Shown in pieces: positions 50,029-59,506 of a stretch of 64,000 nt of DNA. The notes below the pieces were generated by a model, which was given only the letters and a program-made list of their open reading frames with translations, had not been told where the DNA came from and searched no databases. The position numbers and the translations under genes were made by a program. Positions within the stretch are counted from its first letter, which is position 1. Each line of letters opens with the position of its first letter. Origin of the DNA: DAOVRL01 sp023128595. GTDB taxonomy: Bacteria > Planctomycetota > Phycisphaerae > Sedimentisphaerales > Anaerobacaceae. Where the stretch lies: positions 18,647 through 82,646 of the forward strand of contig DAOVRL010000001.1 of the NCBI GenBank assembly GCA_030628155.1. Reading direction: 5' to 3'.

Positions 50029-51996
50029 TCAAATTCGTACCTTACGATTATATATCAGCCACTCCAGACATGCAAGAATTAAAACCAAGCCTACGAGAAA
50101 GGGCCACAGCGGCAGATTCGCGCGGGTCACGGCGCTTTCCCGGGCCTGTACCTGCTGGCCTGAGAGCACGATTTCGCGCCGAGGCCCGATATTGCTTTCG
50201 AGCGGATCGAGCAGATTGACGGCAAAGAGCCTCGGTAACTGTTGGGAGATTCTGAGCCCGTAGATGCCCACGCGGTCGGTGCCGGGAAAGCGAATAGTGC
50301 CCGCAGAACTTGCCTTGATTTCGCTATCGGAGAAACCAGGCCCGTCAATTGCGGCCGTAACGCCCGGAGCAAGCCCCTGAATAACGATAGGCTCGCCCAC
50401 TTGGAGATTCACCTGCTGGTTTTGTCCGACCTGCATGCCGAGGAAACTGACGGCGTTGTAACAGAACAAGACGAAGCTCGGTTCAAACGGCCAGGTGGTC
50501 TTTAGCACATCGAATCCGGCCAGAAGGAAGACGCTGCCTTTTCGGCGCAGCAGCGCCAGCGCAGGTGACTCATTGAACTCGGCAAGGACCTCTGCATCGC
50601 GCGGCAGGACCATCTTGTAACATTCTTGAGCAAAGAGATTCGTTAAGCTAACGTATTTGAGTACGGCGTGCTTGGGCCTCCAATCGACAATAACCTGGTT
50701 TTCGAGCTGCTCAGCGACCGAGACATCAATCTCGTTCGGCGGCCGGCCAAAAACCAGGTAGCGGCACTTGGGCAGTTTGGCCGGCAGATGATTGTCAAGT
50801 ACGATAACGTCATAAGCCTTCTCGGCACTAAAATCGGAAATCCCATTAGCGTCGAATTGCGCCGGGGACATAAGATCCAGCCCGGCCAGCGGACAAGCCT
50901 TCAGCGCCAGCTCGAGGACGGTATTGCCGTTGGTAACAAGCAGGACCGAGAGCCTCTTGGGAGGTGACAGGATGGCCCACGCGGCATCGTCGCTCGCGAG
51001 CGAATCGCGCAGTAACTGCTTGACCTGAAGCACCCCGGCTTCGGCGTACGAAAGGGCGAAATTGACCGCCACCTTGCCGGGTCCGGCATCATCCGAGTCG
51101 TCGCCGGTCTTTCCTGAAGGGATAGTAACGGATTTTACCGCACGAACATCGTTGTTTATGCTAAGCTGGACATCAGTCGTCGCCGGCTCGTCGCCATAAT
51201 TGGCAACCGTGGCAAATACGTCAATCCGATCGGGGTCCTCGTATGACCTTCTCGCCTGCATAGCCGTTACGCCGACATTCTCGGTCGATTCACCGATGCA
51301 ATGGAAGGTCAATTCGTCGGTGCTGACCATAATCTCATCCAGGTCGTGTATCCGCCCATCGCTAAAGAGTATCATTTTTGCCGTTTCGCGCACACTTTGA
51401 TTTTGTGGCTCCTCACCGGGCGCCTGTGCGAAGGCCTGAGCGACCATGACCGCCTCGGCCAGAGCCGAATCACCATCGCCCGGCGCTATCCGGTCAATGG
51501 CGGCGATTAGCTGTCGCTTGTCGGCGGTGAAGTTGCACATAACCTTGGCGTGATTGTCGAAGCCGATGACCATTGTCTGGTCGCGGGCCCCGCGCAGAGA
51601 AAAGAAGGACTCGCCGCGGAGAGACTCAACGAACGTTCCGGCCTGTTTCTTGGCCTGGTCGAGCCGGGTCGGCTTGATGTCGGTAGCGCTCATACTTGCG
51701 GACCGGTCGATCAACAATACATACCGCCGTGCCCCGCCGGCGGTCAGCGCCAGTATCGGCGCGGCAAGGGCAAGTAAGAGCGCCAGCAACATCAATAACT
51801 GCAGGAGCAGCAGAATGTTGCGTCTGAGCCTTTGAAACGGGGCGTTGACCTGCAGGTCCTGCACGGCCCGTTTCCACAGCAACGTGCTCGAGACAATCTG
51901 CTCGCGACGTTTGAGCTTGAGGAAGTACAGCAGCAGGAGCAGCGGCACCGAAACCGCAGCGGCATAAAATGCTGTCAAAGGCGTCAGCCATTCCAT
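50029..51996 (-). CDS. BatA-type vWA membrane protein
   Basis: Start placed at MEWLTPLTAFYAAA (655 residues), the family-typical first helix. BatA-N region: PLLLLLYFLKLKRREQIV, SSTLLWKRAVQDLQVNAPF, RRNILLLLQLLMLLALLLAL (second helix). The vWA domain starts RYVLLIDRSASMSATDIKPT (MIDAS Asp-x-Ser-x-Ser) and runs through FSDGRIHDLDEI. A large extracytoplasmic part follows, with VIVLDNHLPAKLPKCRYLVF, and one last helix (LPLWPFLVGLVLILACLEWL). BatA-like proteins work with MoxR ATPases in assembling or guarding protein complexes in the envelope. Follows DUF58 by 34 bases. Confidence 0.82.
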   Translation of the reverse strand: MEWLTPLTAFYAAAVSVPLLLLLYFLKLKRREQIVSSTLLWKRAVQDLQVNAPFQRLRRNILLLLQLLMLLALLLALAAPILALTAGGARRYVLLIDRSASMSATDIKPTRLDQAKKQAGTFVESLRGESFFSLRGARDQTMVIGFDNHAKVMCNFTADKRQLIAAIDRIAPGDGDSALAEAVMVAQAFAQAPGEEPQNQSVRETAKMILFSDGRIHDLDEIMVSTDELTFHCIGESTENVGVTAMQARRSYEDPDRIDVFATVANYGDEPATTDVQLSINNDVRAVKSVTIPSGKTGDDSDDAGPGKVAVNFALSYAEAGVLQVKQLLRDSLASDDAAWAILSPPKRLSVLLVTNGNTVLELALKACPLAGLDLMSPAQFDANGISDFSAEKAYDVIVLDNHLPAKLPKCRYLVFGRPPNEIDVSVAEQLENQVIVDWRPKHAVLKYVSLTNLFAQECYKMVLPRDAEVLAEFNESPALALLRRKGSVFLLAGFDVLKTTWPFEPSFVLFCYNAVSFLGMQVGQNQQVNLQVGEPIVIQGLAPGVTAAIDGPGFSDSEIKASSAGTIRFPGTDRVGIYGLRISQQLPRLFAVNLLDPLESNIGPRREIVLSGQQVQARESAVTRANLPLWPFLVGLVLILACLEWLIYNRKVRI

Positions 51997-52030
51997 AAAT
52001 ACACACTCCAAACAACGAGCTGCGCCGCAA

Positions 52031-52945
52031 TCAGCGGAGCAGCCGAATCCGCCGCAGGTAATTCAGCACCAATGACTCCACCGAGTCGGCGGAGCTGGCC
52101 AGCACATAAACTGCTCCGCGGCGGGTACAAAAATCCTTCAACTCGTTACAATAGGCGGTTAGGTTTCGCTTGTAGTACTTCGCCAGCGCGGCGCTTACGG
52201 TTATCTCAGCGACATCGGCGTCTTCGATGTCAATCAGTTTCAAATCGCCGCCGAGATCGGGCGAGAGCTCCTGTGCCGAGAGGACCTGGATAACGTAGAG
52301 GTCGTACTGCCTGCCGATAAGCCTTCGCAGGCCGGAATCATACCCTTCCTTAAACAGGAAGTCCGAGAGCACAATCATCACGCCGGAGCCGATGCGTCCG
52401 CCGACTACCTGCCGACAGGTGGTATCGAACTGCGAAAGCCCATCGCATTCGGCGGTCAACAGGAAATCGGCCATTTGGTGAAGGTAGTTTCGGCCGCGCA
52501 TGTTGGCAAGCTGGCCGGTCAGACCGTCCCCGAACATGCTCATACTTACGCGATTGTTGTTGACTAAGCTGACATAACCCAGAGCAGCAGCGAGTTTCTT
52601 GATGAAAAGCTCCTTGGAAGGCTCTCCCATGCTCATCGAAGCACTGGCGTCGGCTACAATATGCACGGTCAGGTCCTGCTCCTCGAGAAAGAGCTTGAGG
52701 AACAACTGCTCCAGTCGGCCGTAGATGTTCCAGTCCACGAATCGCAGGTCATCGCCCACGACGTACGGACGATGGTCGGCAAATTCGACACTCTGGCCGT
52801 GGCGTTTGGATCGCCGCTCGCCCTGGAGTTTGCCCTGCAATATCTTGCGGCTCAGGACATCCAGCGCATCCAGCCGGGTCATAAACTCCGGATCGAGCAA
52901 ATCCGTCAGTCTCTTTCGTGCAGTTGTTGCTTTAGTCTTCTCCAT
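52031..52945 (-). CDS. DUF58 protein (vWA-like)
   Basis: 304 residues. GERRSKRHGQSVEFADHRPY then VVGDDLRFVDWNIYGRLEQL is the DUF58 signature, and DLTVHIVADASASMSMGEPS is a vWA-type MIDAS (Asp-x-Ser-x-Ser). IGSGVMIVLSDFLFKEGYDS continues the vWA fold. No membrane segment, so this is the cytoplasmic form. DUF58 proteins are constant partners of MoxR ATPases and probably form the ATPase's substrate adaptor. The gene lies 56 bases after moxR and before the BatA-type gene, the usual order. Confidence 0.9.
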   Translation of the reverse strand: MEKTKATTARKRLTDLLDPEFMTRLDALDVLSRKILQGKLQGERRSKRHGQSVEFADHRPYVVGDDLRFVDWNIYGRLEQLFLKLFLEEQDLTVHIVADASASMSMGEPSKELFIKKLAAALGYVSLVNNNRVSMSMFGDGLTGQLANMRGRNYLHQMADFLLTAECDGLSQFDTTCRQVVGGRIGSGVMIVLSDFLFKEGYDSGLRRLIGRQYDLYVIQVLSAQELSPDLGGDLKLIDIEDADVAEITVSAALAKYYKRNLTAYCNELKDFCTRRGAVYVLASSADSVESLVLNYLRRIRLLR

Positions 52946-53001
52946 AACCGATCAAAAGCCGTCCCTTACTATTCAATACGCATGAGCAGCCACTATGTTG
53001 C

Positions 53002-54027
53002 CTACGGAACGTCAAGTTTCTGCTCCAAGGCTTTCGGTGTGCTCTCGAGCACCTGCTTGAGCACGTCGTCGGTAGTTACGCCTTCGGCCTGCCCTTCGAA
53101 ATTCAGCAAAATGCGGTGTCGCATGGCCGGCAGCACGGAACACTCAATATCACTGAAACTAACGTGGTAACGCTCGTCCAGCATTGCGCGGACCTTGCCT
53201 GAGAGGACCAGGGCCTGAACAGCCCGCGGTGAGGAGCCGAAGCGAACGAAGCGGTTGGTCGTCTCAGCGGCGAACTCGCCCTGCGGATGTGTGGCCAGCA
53301 CCAGGCGAATAGCGTAGTCCTGGACGTGCTCGGCGATGACGACATGCCTGACAAGGTCCTGGGCCTGGATTATCTGCTCGGCGTCGAGAACGGATTCCGC
53401 CTGCGGGTCCGCGCCGGTGGTCGTCCGGTCGATGATCGTGCGCAGCTCCCGGCGGTCACTGTACGGCACGAGCACCTTGAAGAAGAACCGGTCCAATTGT
53501 GCTTCGGGCAGGGGGTAGGTGCCTTCCTGCTCGATAGGGTTCTGCGTGGCGAGGACCATAAACGGCTCGGGCAATTTGCGGACCTGCCCCCCGCTGGTCA
53601 CCGAGTGCTCCTGCATAGCCTCGAGCATAGCGGACTGGGTCTTCGGCGTCGCCCGGTTGATTTCGTCGGCGAGGATAATCTGTCCGAAGATCGGCCCCCG
53701 CTGGAACTCGAACTGTCGTCTGCCGGTGGCTTGGTCTTCCATAACGATATTCGTACCGATGATATCTGCCGGCATCAAATCAGGCGTGAACTGGATACGA
53801 CGAAACTCAAGCGAGAAAACCGAGCTGAGCGTTCGCACCAACAGTGTCTTGCCCAGGCCGGGAACGCCTTCGAGCAGCACGTGTCCGTCGCAGAACAGGC
53901 AGATGAGCACGTTATCGACAATGTCCTCGTGGCCGACAATTACCTTGCCGATCTCGCTGCGCAGCGAATCGAACTTCTTGCGAAAATCCCGGCACTGCTC
54001 TTCAACTTCCTTCGTTTCTTTTGACAT
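53002..54027 (-). CDS. MoxR family AAA+ ATPase
   Basis: 341 residues. Walker A HVLLEGVPGLGKTLLVRTLS, Walker B GQIILADEINRATPKTQSAM, sensor 1 VLATQNPIEQEGTYPLPEAQ followed by LDRFFFKV, and the C-terminal lid with FVRFGSSPRAVQALVL (sensor 2 Arg). These are diagnostic for MoxR. MoxR ATPases act as chaperone-like remodelers for vWA-protein complexes, for example in metal insertion or envelope complex assembly. It stands between the vWA/glutaminase-like membrane protein and DUF58, forming the core of a MoxR-vWA module. Confidence 0.94.
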   Translation of the reverse strand: MSKETKEVEEQCRDFRKKFDSLRSEIGKVIVGHEDIVDNVLICLFCDGHVLLEGVPGLGKTLLVRTLSSVFSLEFRRIQFTPDLMPADIIGTNIVMEDQATGRRQFEFQRGPIFGQIILADEINRATPKTQSAMLEAMQEHSVTSGGQVRKLPEPFMVLATQNPIEQEGTYPLPEAQLDRFFFKVLVPYSDRRELRTIIDRTTTGADPQAESVLDAEQIIQAQDLVRHVVIAEHVQDYAIRLVLATHPQGEFAAETTNRFVRFGSSPRAVQALVLSGKVRAMLDERYHVSFSDIECSVLPAMRHRILLNFEGQAEGVTTDDVLKQVLESTPKALEQKLDVP

Positions 54028-54050
54028 TTGAATTATCTCCTAAGCGTCCA

Positions 54051-56999
54051 TTAGTTATCCGGAGTCTTTTCATTCTCTTTATGCTCGGCCGCTTTCTGTT
54101 TGGCCCTGAGCAGTCTATCGATATGAGAGCTTTCTTCAGCGGCTTTTGCCGGGGCTGCCTTTTCCGGCTTCTTCTCAGCCTCCGGCTTCGGCCACTCTGC
54201 CGCCTTGACCACGGGTAAATCACCCTTATACTGCTCGCTCGCCCGGTACCGCTTCGAAGCAAGCGCATCGGCTTTTCGCGCCGTCAGCCGCTCGCGAAGC
54301 TTCTGTCGCCGCAGCTTCAGCCGCTCAAGAGTCTGATCCACCCTGCGCTCGCCCCTGGCGGCGCGGGCCAAGGCAACGACCCGGCGGACCATTGCGCGGA
54401 AGTCCACAACAACCCTTCGCATCGCCACATCCAGCAAGAACAGGGCCAGCCATAGGAACATCAGCGGCTTGGTCAGCGGCATCTGGGTCTCGGGGAATTT
54501 CAGTCCGGCATAGTCAAAGAGACTGGCTTGGTTCGGGTCCGTAGGAAGTATGTTGCCGCCCGTGATTTGGCTGACCTCAGCGAGGAGCGGGGCATTATCA
54601 GAGAGATCGCGAAACTCAGGTGCAAAAGGAATAGTCACGGTCGCCTGAGTGATGTGCGTTTCTTGATCTTCGCCAATCTTTCTGTACCGCAGGTTCACAA
54701 TGTAGCTGCCCGGGGCCGCACCCTGGAATCGGCTCTGGTACTGGCCCGGTCCGATCTGGGTCAGCTCCAGCGCCTGACTCGATATATCCGGTGCGATTAC
54801 CTGGCCGTCGATATTGGCAAACTGGACGAACCTGCCTTCCGCGTCAATTGCCTCGACATTGATGGTTACCTGGCGACCCTCCACGTCGGCGAAGATTTCG
54901 CAATCAGACGACTGGGCGGGTTTTGCGGCCCAGCGAACGGTCTGCTCCCAGAACCTCTCGAACCCGCCCCACGCCAGCCAGTTTGCAGCCCATCTGCTGT
55001 CTGCGGAACTGGTAAAGGCCGCACATCGGCCGAGCCCGGACTGACAGGTTGCCAATATGGGGTCGGCCTGGTGACTGGTCAGAACAATCTGGTTAAGCCC
55101 GCCTTTGGGTCCGGTCAATACGTAGCCGTCAAGCTGCGGCAGGCCCGACGACAGGCCCCTGACAATCTCGCTGAGAGAGTACGTTATCGCAGGCGTGAAA
55201 CTCTCCTCCAAAATCAATGCGCGGCGAACCACCTGGGCCTCTTTAATGAAGATCTGGGGCAGAGCCGCGGGGTCCTTGACATTGTAGAACCGTCCGCCGG
55301 TGGCCTGCGCGACCCGCATCAGGCTCTGCACGTGCCGGGGATCGTGCGGAAAAACGGCCACGCCCGTAACCGTAATGCCGGCATCCTTGCAGTCACCGAG
55401 CAGCTTGTTGGTGGGCGCGGTAGGGTCGCCGTCGCTGATTACTACTACGTGCTTCTGGGCGGCATTACAGGCTTTCAGCTTGTTGTATGCCTGCTGCAAA
55501 TGGTCCTGCAGGCTCGGCATATCACCCATCACCATCTGCTGAATGGCCGAGATCACCGCTTCCTTGTCGCCGGCCGGAGAAAGAGGATAGACCCAATCGC
55601 CGGACCCCTGCCAGTTGTAGGCCAGAATGCCCACCAAATCGAGCTGGCTTAGAGTCTTTACGGCGACGATGGCGACTCTCTTGCCCCAGAAGTTCCCCTG
55701 CGGCATTTCGCAGGCGTGCATAATCAAGACCAGCGCGCCTTTGGGCATCTGCTTCTTCTGTGGCGGGTCAAGGTCAACGGGCAGTATATCGGCCACAGGC
55801 GAGCCTATCCAGCCCCCCGCACCGAATGCTTCGGGCCCGCCCACCATAATCAGCCCGCCTCCGAGGTCGTTTACGTAGCGGCAGAGCATTTCCTGCTGCT
55901 GATACGTGAATTGGCTGCAATCGGTATTGACGAGAATGACCGCGTCCGTATCCATTAGCTTTGCCAGGTTGTGGGGGAGCTCAGCAGCGAGACAGGACTG
56001 AACGTCGATGTCAGAGCTCTCTAAGGCATTCTGCAAGGTCGTGGCGGCCGAGACATCGGTAGCCACCAATAAGACGTGCCCGGGACCGGCTACGTAGGTC
56101 ATTGCGCTGGCGCGGTTGTTCTGGACTATTTCGTCCTGGTTGGGGTCGTCGGGCATAAAGACCGCTTCGAACTCGTGCATTCCCCGCGTGCCGAGAGGCA
56201 CGGATACGGTCTGAACGTTTGTGCCCGGCTTCAACTCAACAGAAACCGTAATCTCAGGCGAACCCGGGGCAAGGTCAACGGGTCTGCCGTTGAGATTCAG
56301 CAGGAGTTTTCCGCGGGACTCGGCCGTGCTCTTGAGAATGAACCGCAGCGACACCGTCTGCCCGCTTCTGGCCTTGGATGGAGCAGCGAGCCGCCTGAAT
56401 ACCACCTCCCTGTCGTGCTGATAGCGCAAAGGCAGCACGTCTATAGGAATTCTATTGGCAGCGGCCAGTCGCGCGGCCTCTTTGAGGTCGCCGGCTGTTT
56501 CGTTCCCCTCACTAACGAGCAGTATCCTCACAGCCGTATCCGGAGGAGCGATAGCCATAGCCATCTGAACACCGTCGGAAAGCTTGGTCTCCTGGCCGTT
56601 GAGCGTGGTATTACGTTCCCGGATATTGGCCAGAATCGATGGCAACTGCGAAATACTGGCGACCTCAGCAACGTCCACGACAGCTAATTGGTCCTCCGCG
56701 ACCTTGTCGCTCAGGGCCTGCCTGAGATAAATCAGACTTCTGCGTTGAAGGTCGATGGGAATAGACTGACTGCGGTCGATCACGGTAATTAGGGTAAGAT
56801 GCCGGCTTTTTCTGGCAAGCATAGGCCGGGCCAGCAGCGCGATCAGGATGAGCACAACCAGGCAGCGCAAGACAATAGCCATCACTCGCCGGTAACGGCC
56901 CAGCGCAGCAAGGCTGCCAAGGCCGAGCCAGACAATCGGCACCAGCAAAACACACGCCGCTAACCACCAGGGCTGCCCAAAATAGAAACTATAAGTCAT
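54051..56999 (-). CDS. Large vWA / glutamine-amidotransferase-like membrane protein
   Basis: 982 residues. Two N-terminal helices (WLAACVLLVPIVWLGLGSLA, VMAIVLRCLVVLILIALLAR) are followed by a vWA domain starting LTLITVIDRSQSIPIDLQRR (Asp-x-Ser-x-Ser). A glutamine-amidotransferase-like segment follows (DLGGGLIMVGGPEAFGAGGW), then a second vWA-like part with VVVISDGDPTAPTNKLLGDC. A helix near 845 (LMFLWLALFLLDVAM) leads to a ~110-residue basic, Ala/Lys/Glu-rich cytoplasmic coiled tail (LERLKLRRQKLRERL, EKPEKAAPAKAAEE). This 'YegL/DUF1355-like' architecture is common in planctomycete MoxR clusters. It overlaps the permease gene by 4 bases. Confidence 0.8.
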   Translation of the reverse strand: MTYSFYFGQPWWLAACVLLVPIVWLGLGSLAALGRYRRVMAIVLRCLVVLILIALLARPMLARKSRHLTLITVIDRSQSIPIDLQRRSLIYLRQALSDKVAEDQLAVVDVAEVASISQLPSILANIRERNTTLNGQETKLSDGVQMAMAIAPPDTAVRILLVSEGNETAGDLKEAARLAAANRIPIDVLPLRYQHDREVVFRRLAAPSKARSGQTVSLRFILKSTAESRGKLLLNLNGRPVDLAPGSPEITVSVELKPGTNVQTVSVPLGTRGMHEFEAVFMPDDPNQDEIVQNNRASAMTYVAGPGHVLLVATDVSAATTLQNALESSDIDVQSCLAAELPHNLAKLMDTDAVILVNTDCSQFTYQQQEMLCRYVNDLGGGLIMVGGPEAFGAGGWIGSPVADILPVDLDPPQKKQMPKGALVLIMHACEMPQGNFWGKRVAIVAVKTLSQLDLVGILAYNWQGSGDWVYPLSPAGDKEAVISAIQQMVMGDMPSLQDHLQQAYNKLKACNAAQKHVVVISDGDPTAPTNKLLGDCKDAGITVTGVAVFPHDPRHVQSLMRVAQATGGRFYNVKDPAALPQIFIKEAQVVRRALILEESFTPAITYSLSEIVRGLSSGLPQLDGYVLTGPKGGLNQIVLTSHQADPILATCQSGLGRCAAFTSSADSRWAANWLAWGGFERFWEQTVRWAAKPAQSSDCEIFADVEGRQVTINVEAIDAEGRFVQFANIDGQVIAPDISSQALELTQIGPGQYQSRFQGAAPGSYIVNLRYRKIGEDQETHITQATVTIPFAPEFRDLSDNAPLLAEVSQITGGNILPTDPNQASLFDYAGLKFPETQMPLTKPLMFLWLALFLLDVAMRRVVVDFRAMVRRVVALARAARGERRVDQTLERLKLRRQKLRERLTARKADALASKRYRASEQYKGDLPVVKAAEWPKPEAEKKPEKAAPAKAAEESSHIDRLLRAKQKAAEHKENEKTPDN

Positions 57000-59506
57000 A
57001 GCTGCCAGACCTGAATCCGGTTGTTCCCGGCATCGACAATAAACGCGCGTCGTCGCCGGTCAACCACGACGCCCCACGGGTACGCGAGCTGGCCCAGTTG
57101 TCGCCCGGGCTGCCCGTAAACGGCAAGACTTGTACCGTCGGGGCTGAACAATTGTATGCGATTATTGCCGAATTCGCAAACGGCTAATGTCCCGTCGGCC
57201 AGCAGGGCCAGATCGTAAGGGTAACGCAGGTGCCCTTTGGCACGGCCGAGAGAACCGATGTATTCGAGTAACTTGCCGTCGAGCGTGTAGATTGCGATAC
57301 GGTGATTGCACGCGTCGGCCACGTAGAGGCGCTTGCGCGAATGGTCGATGCAAAGGGCCGCGGGACGTGAGAGCCGGCCTGGGCCGGAGCCGGGAGCACC
57401 GAAGCAGTAAAGAAAATCTCCCTGCTCGGTAAAAACGCTAATCCGGTCATTGCCGCCATATTCACTGACGAAGATTTTACCGTCTTCGGAAAAAGCGACG
57501 TCGGTGGGATAAATGAAACAGCCGTTGTCCTGGCCGAATTGGCCGAATTGATCGATTAGCTCGCCGTCGGGAGAAAAAACGAGCACGCGGTAATAATGCG
57601 TATCCGCCACGTAGAGATTGCCGTTGGGGTGCACACTGAGACCGGTGGGCTTGCCTGCTTGGATTTCGGGCATTTCAATCGCGTCGAGGAATTGTCCTTT
57701 GGCGCTGAGCCGCTGGATTCTGCCGGTCTTGTCAACAACGAGCAGCAAATTATCCGAGGTCATCTCGATGGCCCGCGGATAAACGAACTGGCTCGGTCCG
57801 CGTCCGGTTTGCCCGAAGGCATCGAGCACCGTCGGTTCGCCGGCGGGGCCGCCCTTCCCGTCACAGCCTGCCAGCACAAGTGTTACGCCCCAGAGAATCA
57901 ACAATGTTACTCCCCGGCGCATCCGTACCGCACGCAGCATCAGCACCACAACGCCGCTGAGCGCCAGAAACAGACAAATCAATACCAGCACCGAAGCGAT
58001 TACCTGCTGGTCCCGGGCGTAGTGCATCTGGTTGAGCAGACGCTGGGCAAAGCTGGGCAAACCCGCGGGCAGCAGCACCATTGTCGCCGATAGTTCCGTG
58101 ATACCGAACATAGCGACTAAGATGAAAGTCCCTGCAAAGAGCGGCCAGGTGTGCGGCAGGTGGACGTGCCACCAGGCCCTCAAGCGTGATGCACCGTCGA
58201 GCGAGGCCATCTCCGATAAATGTCGCTCGTCGGCATATCGCGTCAAGAGCAGCAAGACCAGGGCCAGGCCGGCAAATCGTGCCGCCTGGCCGGCCGAGAC
58301 AATGCACCAGCTCTGCCGCACCGCCACAGGCAAATTGCAGACCGACAGCAGCTTAACCAATGAAACCGCAACCACAGAAGCCGGGACAAACATAGCAAGG
58401 AATATGGTGGTCCGCACCACGAAGCAGAGCAATCGACGCGGGGCCCAAAGGCGAGAGTGAATGCTTCGGCATCGACCAGGGCCGGCGGTCTTCTCCAGCG
58501 ACAAGGCGGCCAAGGCAATCATGCAGGCAGTTCCGGCGGCAACGCCGGATATTACCAGCGACCAGCCTAATTCGTCCGGATGCAGCTTTATGAACTGTCG
58601 CAATGCCCGGGTGTCGGTAACACTGCCAATCAGCAGCGCCACTGGAGCAACTAAAGAAATTCCAATAAGGGCCAGTAAAACGCCCCACCGCCACTTCTGC
58701 GATTTGAATTCGACCGTCGCCAGTACCGCCTCGGGTGAAACCCACGAATGCGAGCTTCGGCCCAGGGCAATCGCAACGCCCAGCGCCACAACCACGACGG
58801 GCCAGGCGGCCCGTGCGACGTAAGATTCTGAGCCTGTCAGCTCATATAGCACGGCCAGCTCGGCACCGATGGTTTGTATCCCGGCAAGGTGGAAAGTGCC
58901 AAACTCCGAGACAGTCAGGACAAAGCATACGCCAAAGGCCAGGAACAAAGGACGCGCCAGCAGAGGTAACGTTATCTTTCTAAACGCCGCAAAACCGTCG
59001 GCATCGAGGGCGGCGCAATCCCAGATTCGACGGTCGATGTTTCGCCACCCCTGGGCTATCAGCAGCGCAGCTAAAGGCCAATACCAGAGAATCAAGACTA
59101 ACGAGGATGCGGCGGTCCAGACGAACCTTGCAACTTCGCCCCTGGCCGACAGATACCGGCCTAAGTCCGTCGTCGGGGTCAGCAGCAGGCTCCACGCATA
59201 GTAGAGCACGTACCGCGGCAGAACCAGCGGCATCAATATCAACAACAGCAGCAAATCCTTGCCGGCACGGCAGGTTCCGAGCAGTCGGCCCGGGACCCAG
59301 CCCAATATCACAGCGACCAGGGCGACAACGGCTGCCAAGGCAAAGGAACGAAGAGCAGAAGGTAAAATCCTCTCGCCCATCTCTAACCCGGCTCCAGGTA
59401 ACATTGCGTGAATGAAAAGGAAAAGCAAGGGCAGGAGAATCACCGCGGCCCAAAGAGTTAGGCAGACCGCAGTTATAAACTTTGCAGAAACAGTCCCGCC
59501 TCTCAC
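56996..59506 (-). CDS. Fbp-type ABC importer permease fused to an NHL-propeller lipoprotein
   Basis: 836 residues, GTG start overlapping the binding-protein stop (GTGA). Residues 1-528 are a normal-length duplicated iron/thiamine-type permease: first coupling loop LTVSEFGTFHLAGIQTIGAE, second FGITELSATMVLLPAGLPSF, about 12 helices. From residue 529 the frame runs on without a stop into MRRGVTLLILWGVTLVLAGC, an ideal lipoprotein leader with lipobox LAGC, then ~285 residues of NHL repeats (PTGLSVHPNGNLYVADTHYY, RLYVADACNHRIAIYTLDGK, AFIVDAGNNRIQVW). So either a true fusion or two genes joined by loss of a stop; the internal ATG at 57922 could still start the lipoprotein alone. Confidence 0.82.
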   Translation of the reverse strand: MRGGTVSAKFITAVCLTLWAAVILLPLLFLFIHAMLPGAGLEMGERILPSALRSFALAAVVALVAVILGWVPGRLLGTCRAGKDLLLLLILMPLVLPRYVLYYAWSLLLTPTTDLGRYLSARGEVARFVWTAASSLVLILWYWPLAALLIAQGWRNIDRRIWDCAALDADGFAAFRKITLPLLARPLFLAFGVCFVLTVSEFGTFHLAGIQTIGAELAVLYELTGSESYVARAAWPVVVVALGVAIALGRSSHSWVSPEAVLATVEFKSQKWRWGVLLALIGISLVAPVALLIGSVTDTRALRQFIKLHPDELGWSLVISGVAAGTACMIALAALSLEKTAGPGRCRSIHSRLWAPRRLLCFVVRTTIFLAMFVPASVVAVSLVKLLSVCNLPVAVRQSWCIVSAGQAARFAGLALVLLLLTRYADERHLSEMASLDGASRLRAWWHVHLPHTWPLFAGTFILVAMFGITELSATMVLLPAGLPSFAQRLLNQMHYARDQQVIASVLVLICLFLALSGVVVLMLRAVRMRRGVTLLILWGVTLVLAGCDGKGGPAGEPTVLDAFGQTGRGPSQFVYPRAIEMTSDNLLLVVDKTGRIQRLSAKGQFLDAIEMPEIQAGKPTGLSVHPNGNLYVADTHYYRVLVFSPDGELIDQFGQFGQDNGCFIYPTDVAFSEDGKIFVSEYGGNDRISVFTEQGDFLYCFGAPGSGPGRLSRPAALCIDHSRKRLYVADACNHRIAIYTLDGKLLEYIGSLGRAKGHLRYPYDLALLADGTLAVCEFGNNRIQLFSPDGTSLAVYGQPGRQLGQLAYPWGVVVDRRRRAFIVDAGNNRIQVWQL

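Noticed and set aside
54528..55652. 374-residue frame antisense to the vWA gene
   Set aside because: Shadow of the 982-residue vWA protein; no recognisable motif.
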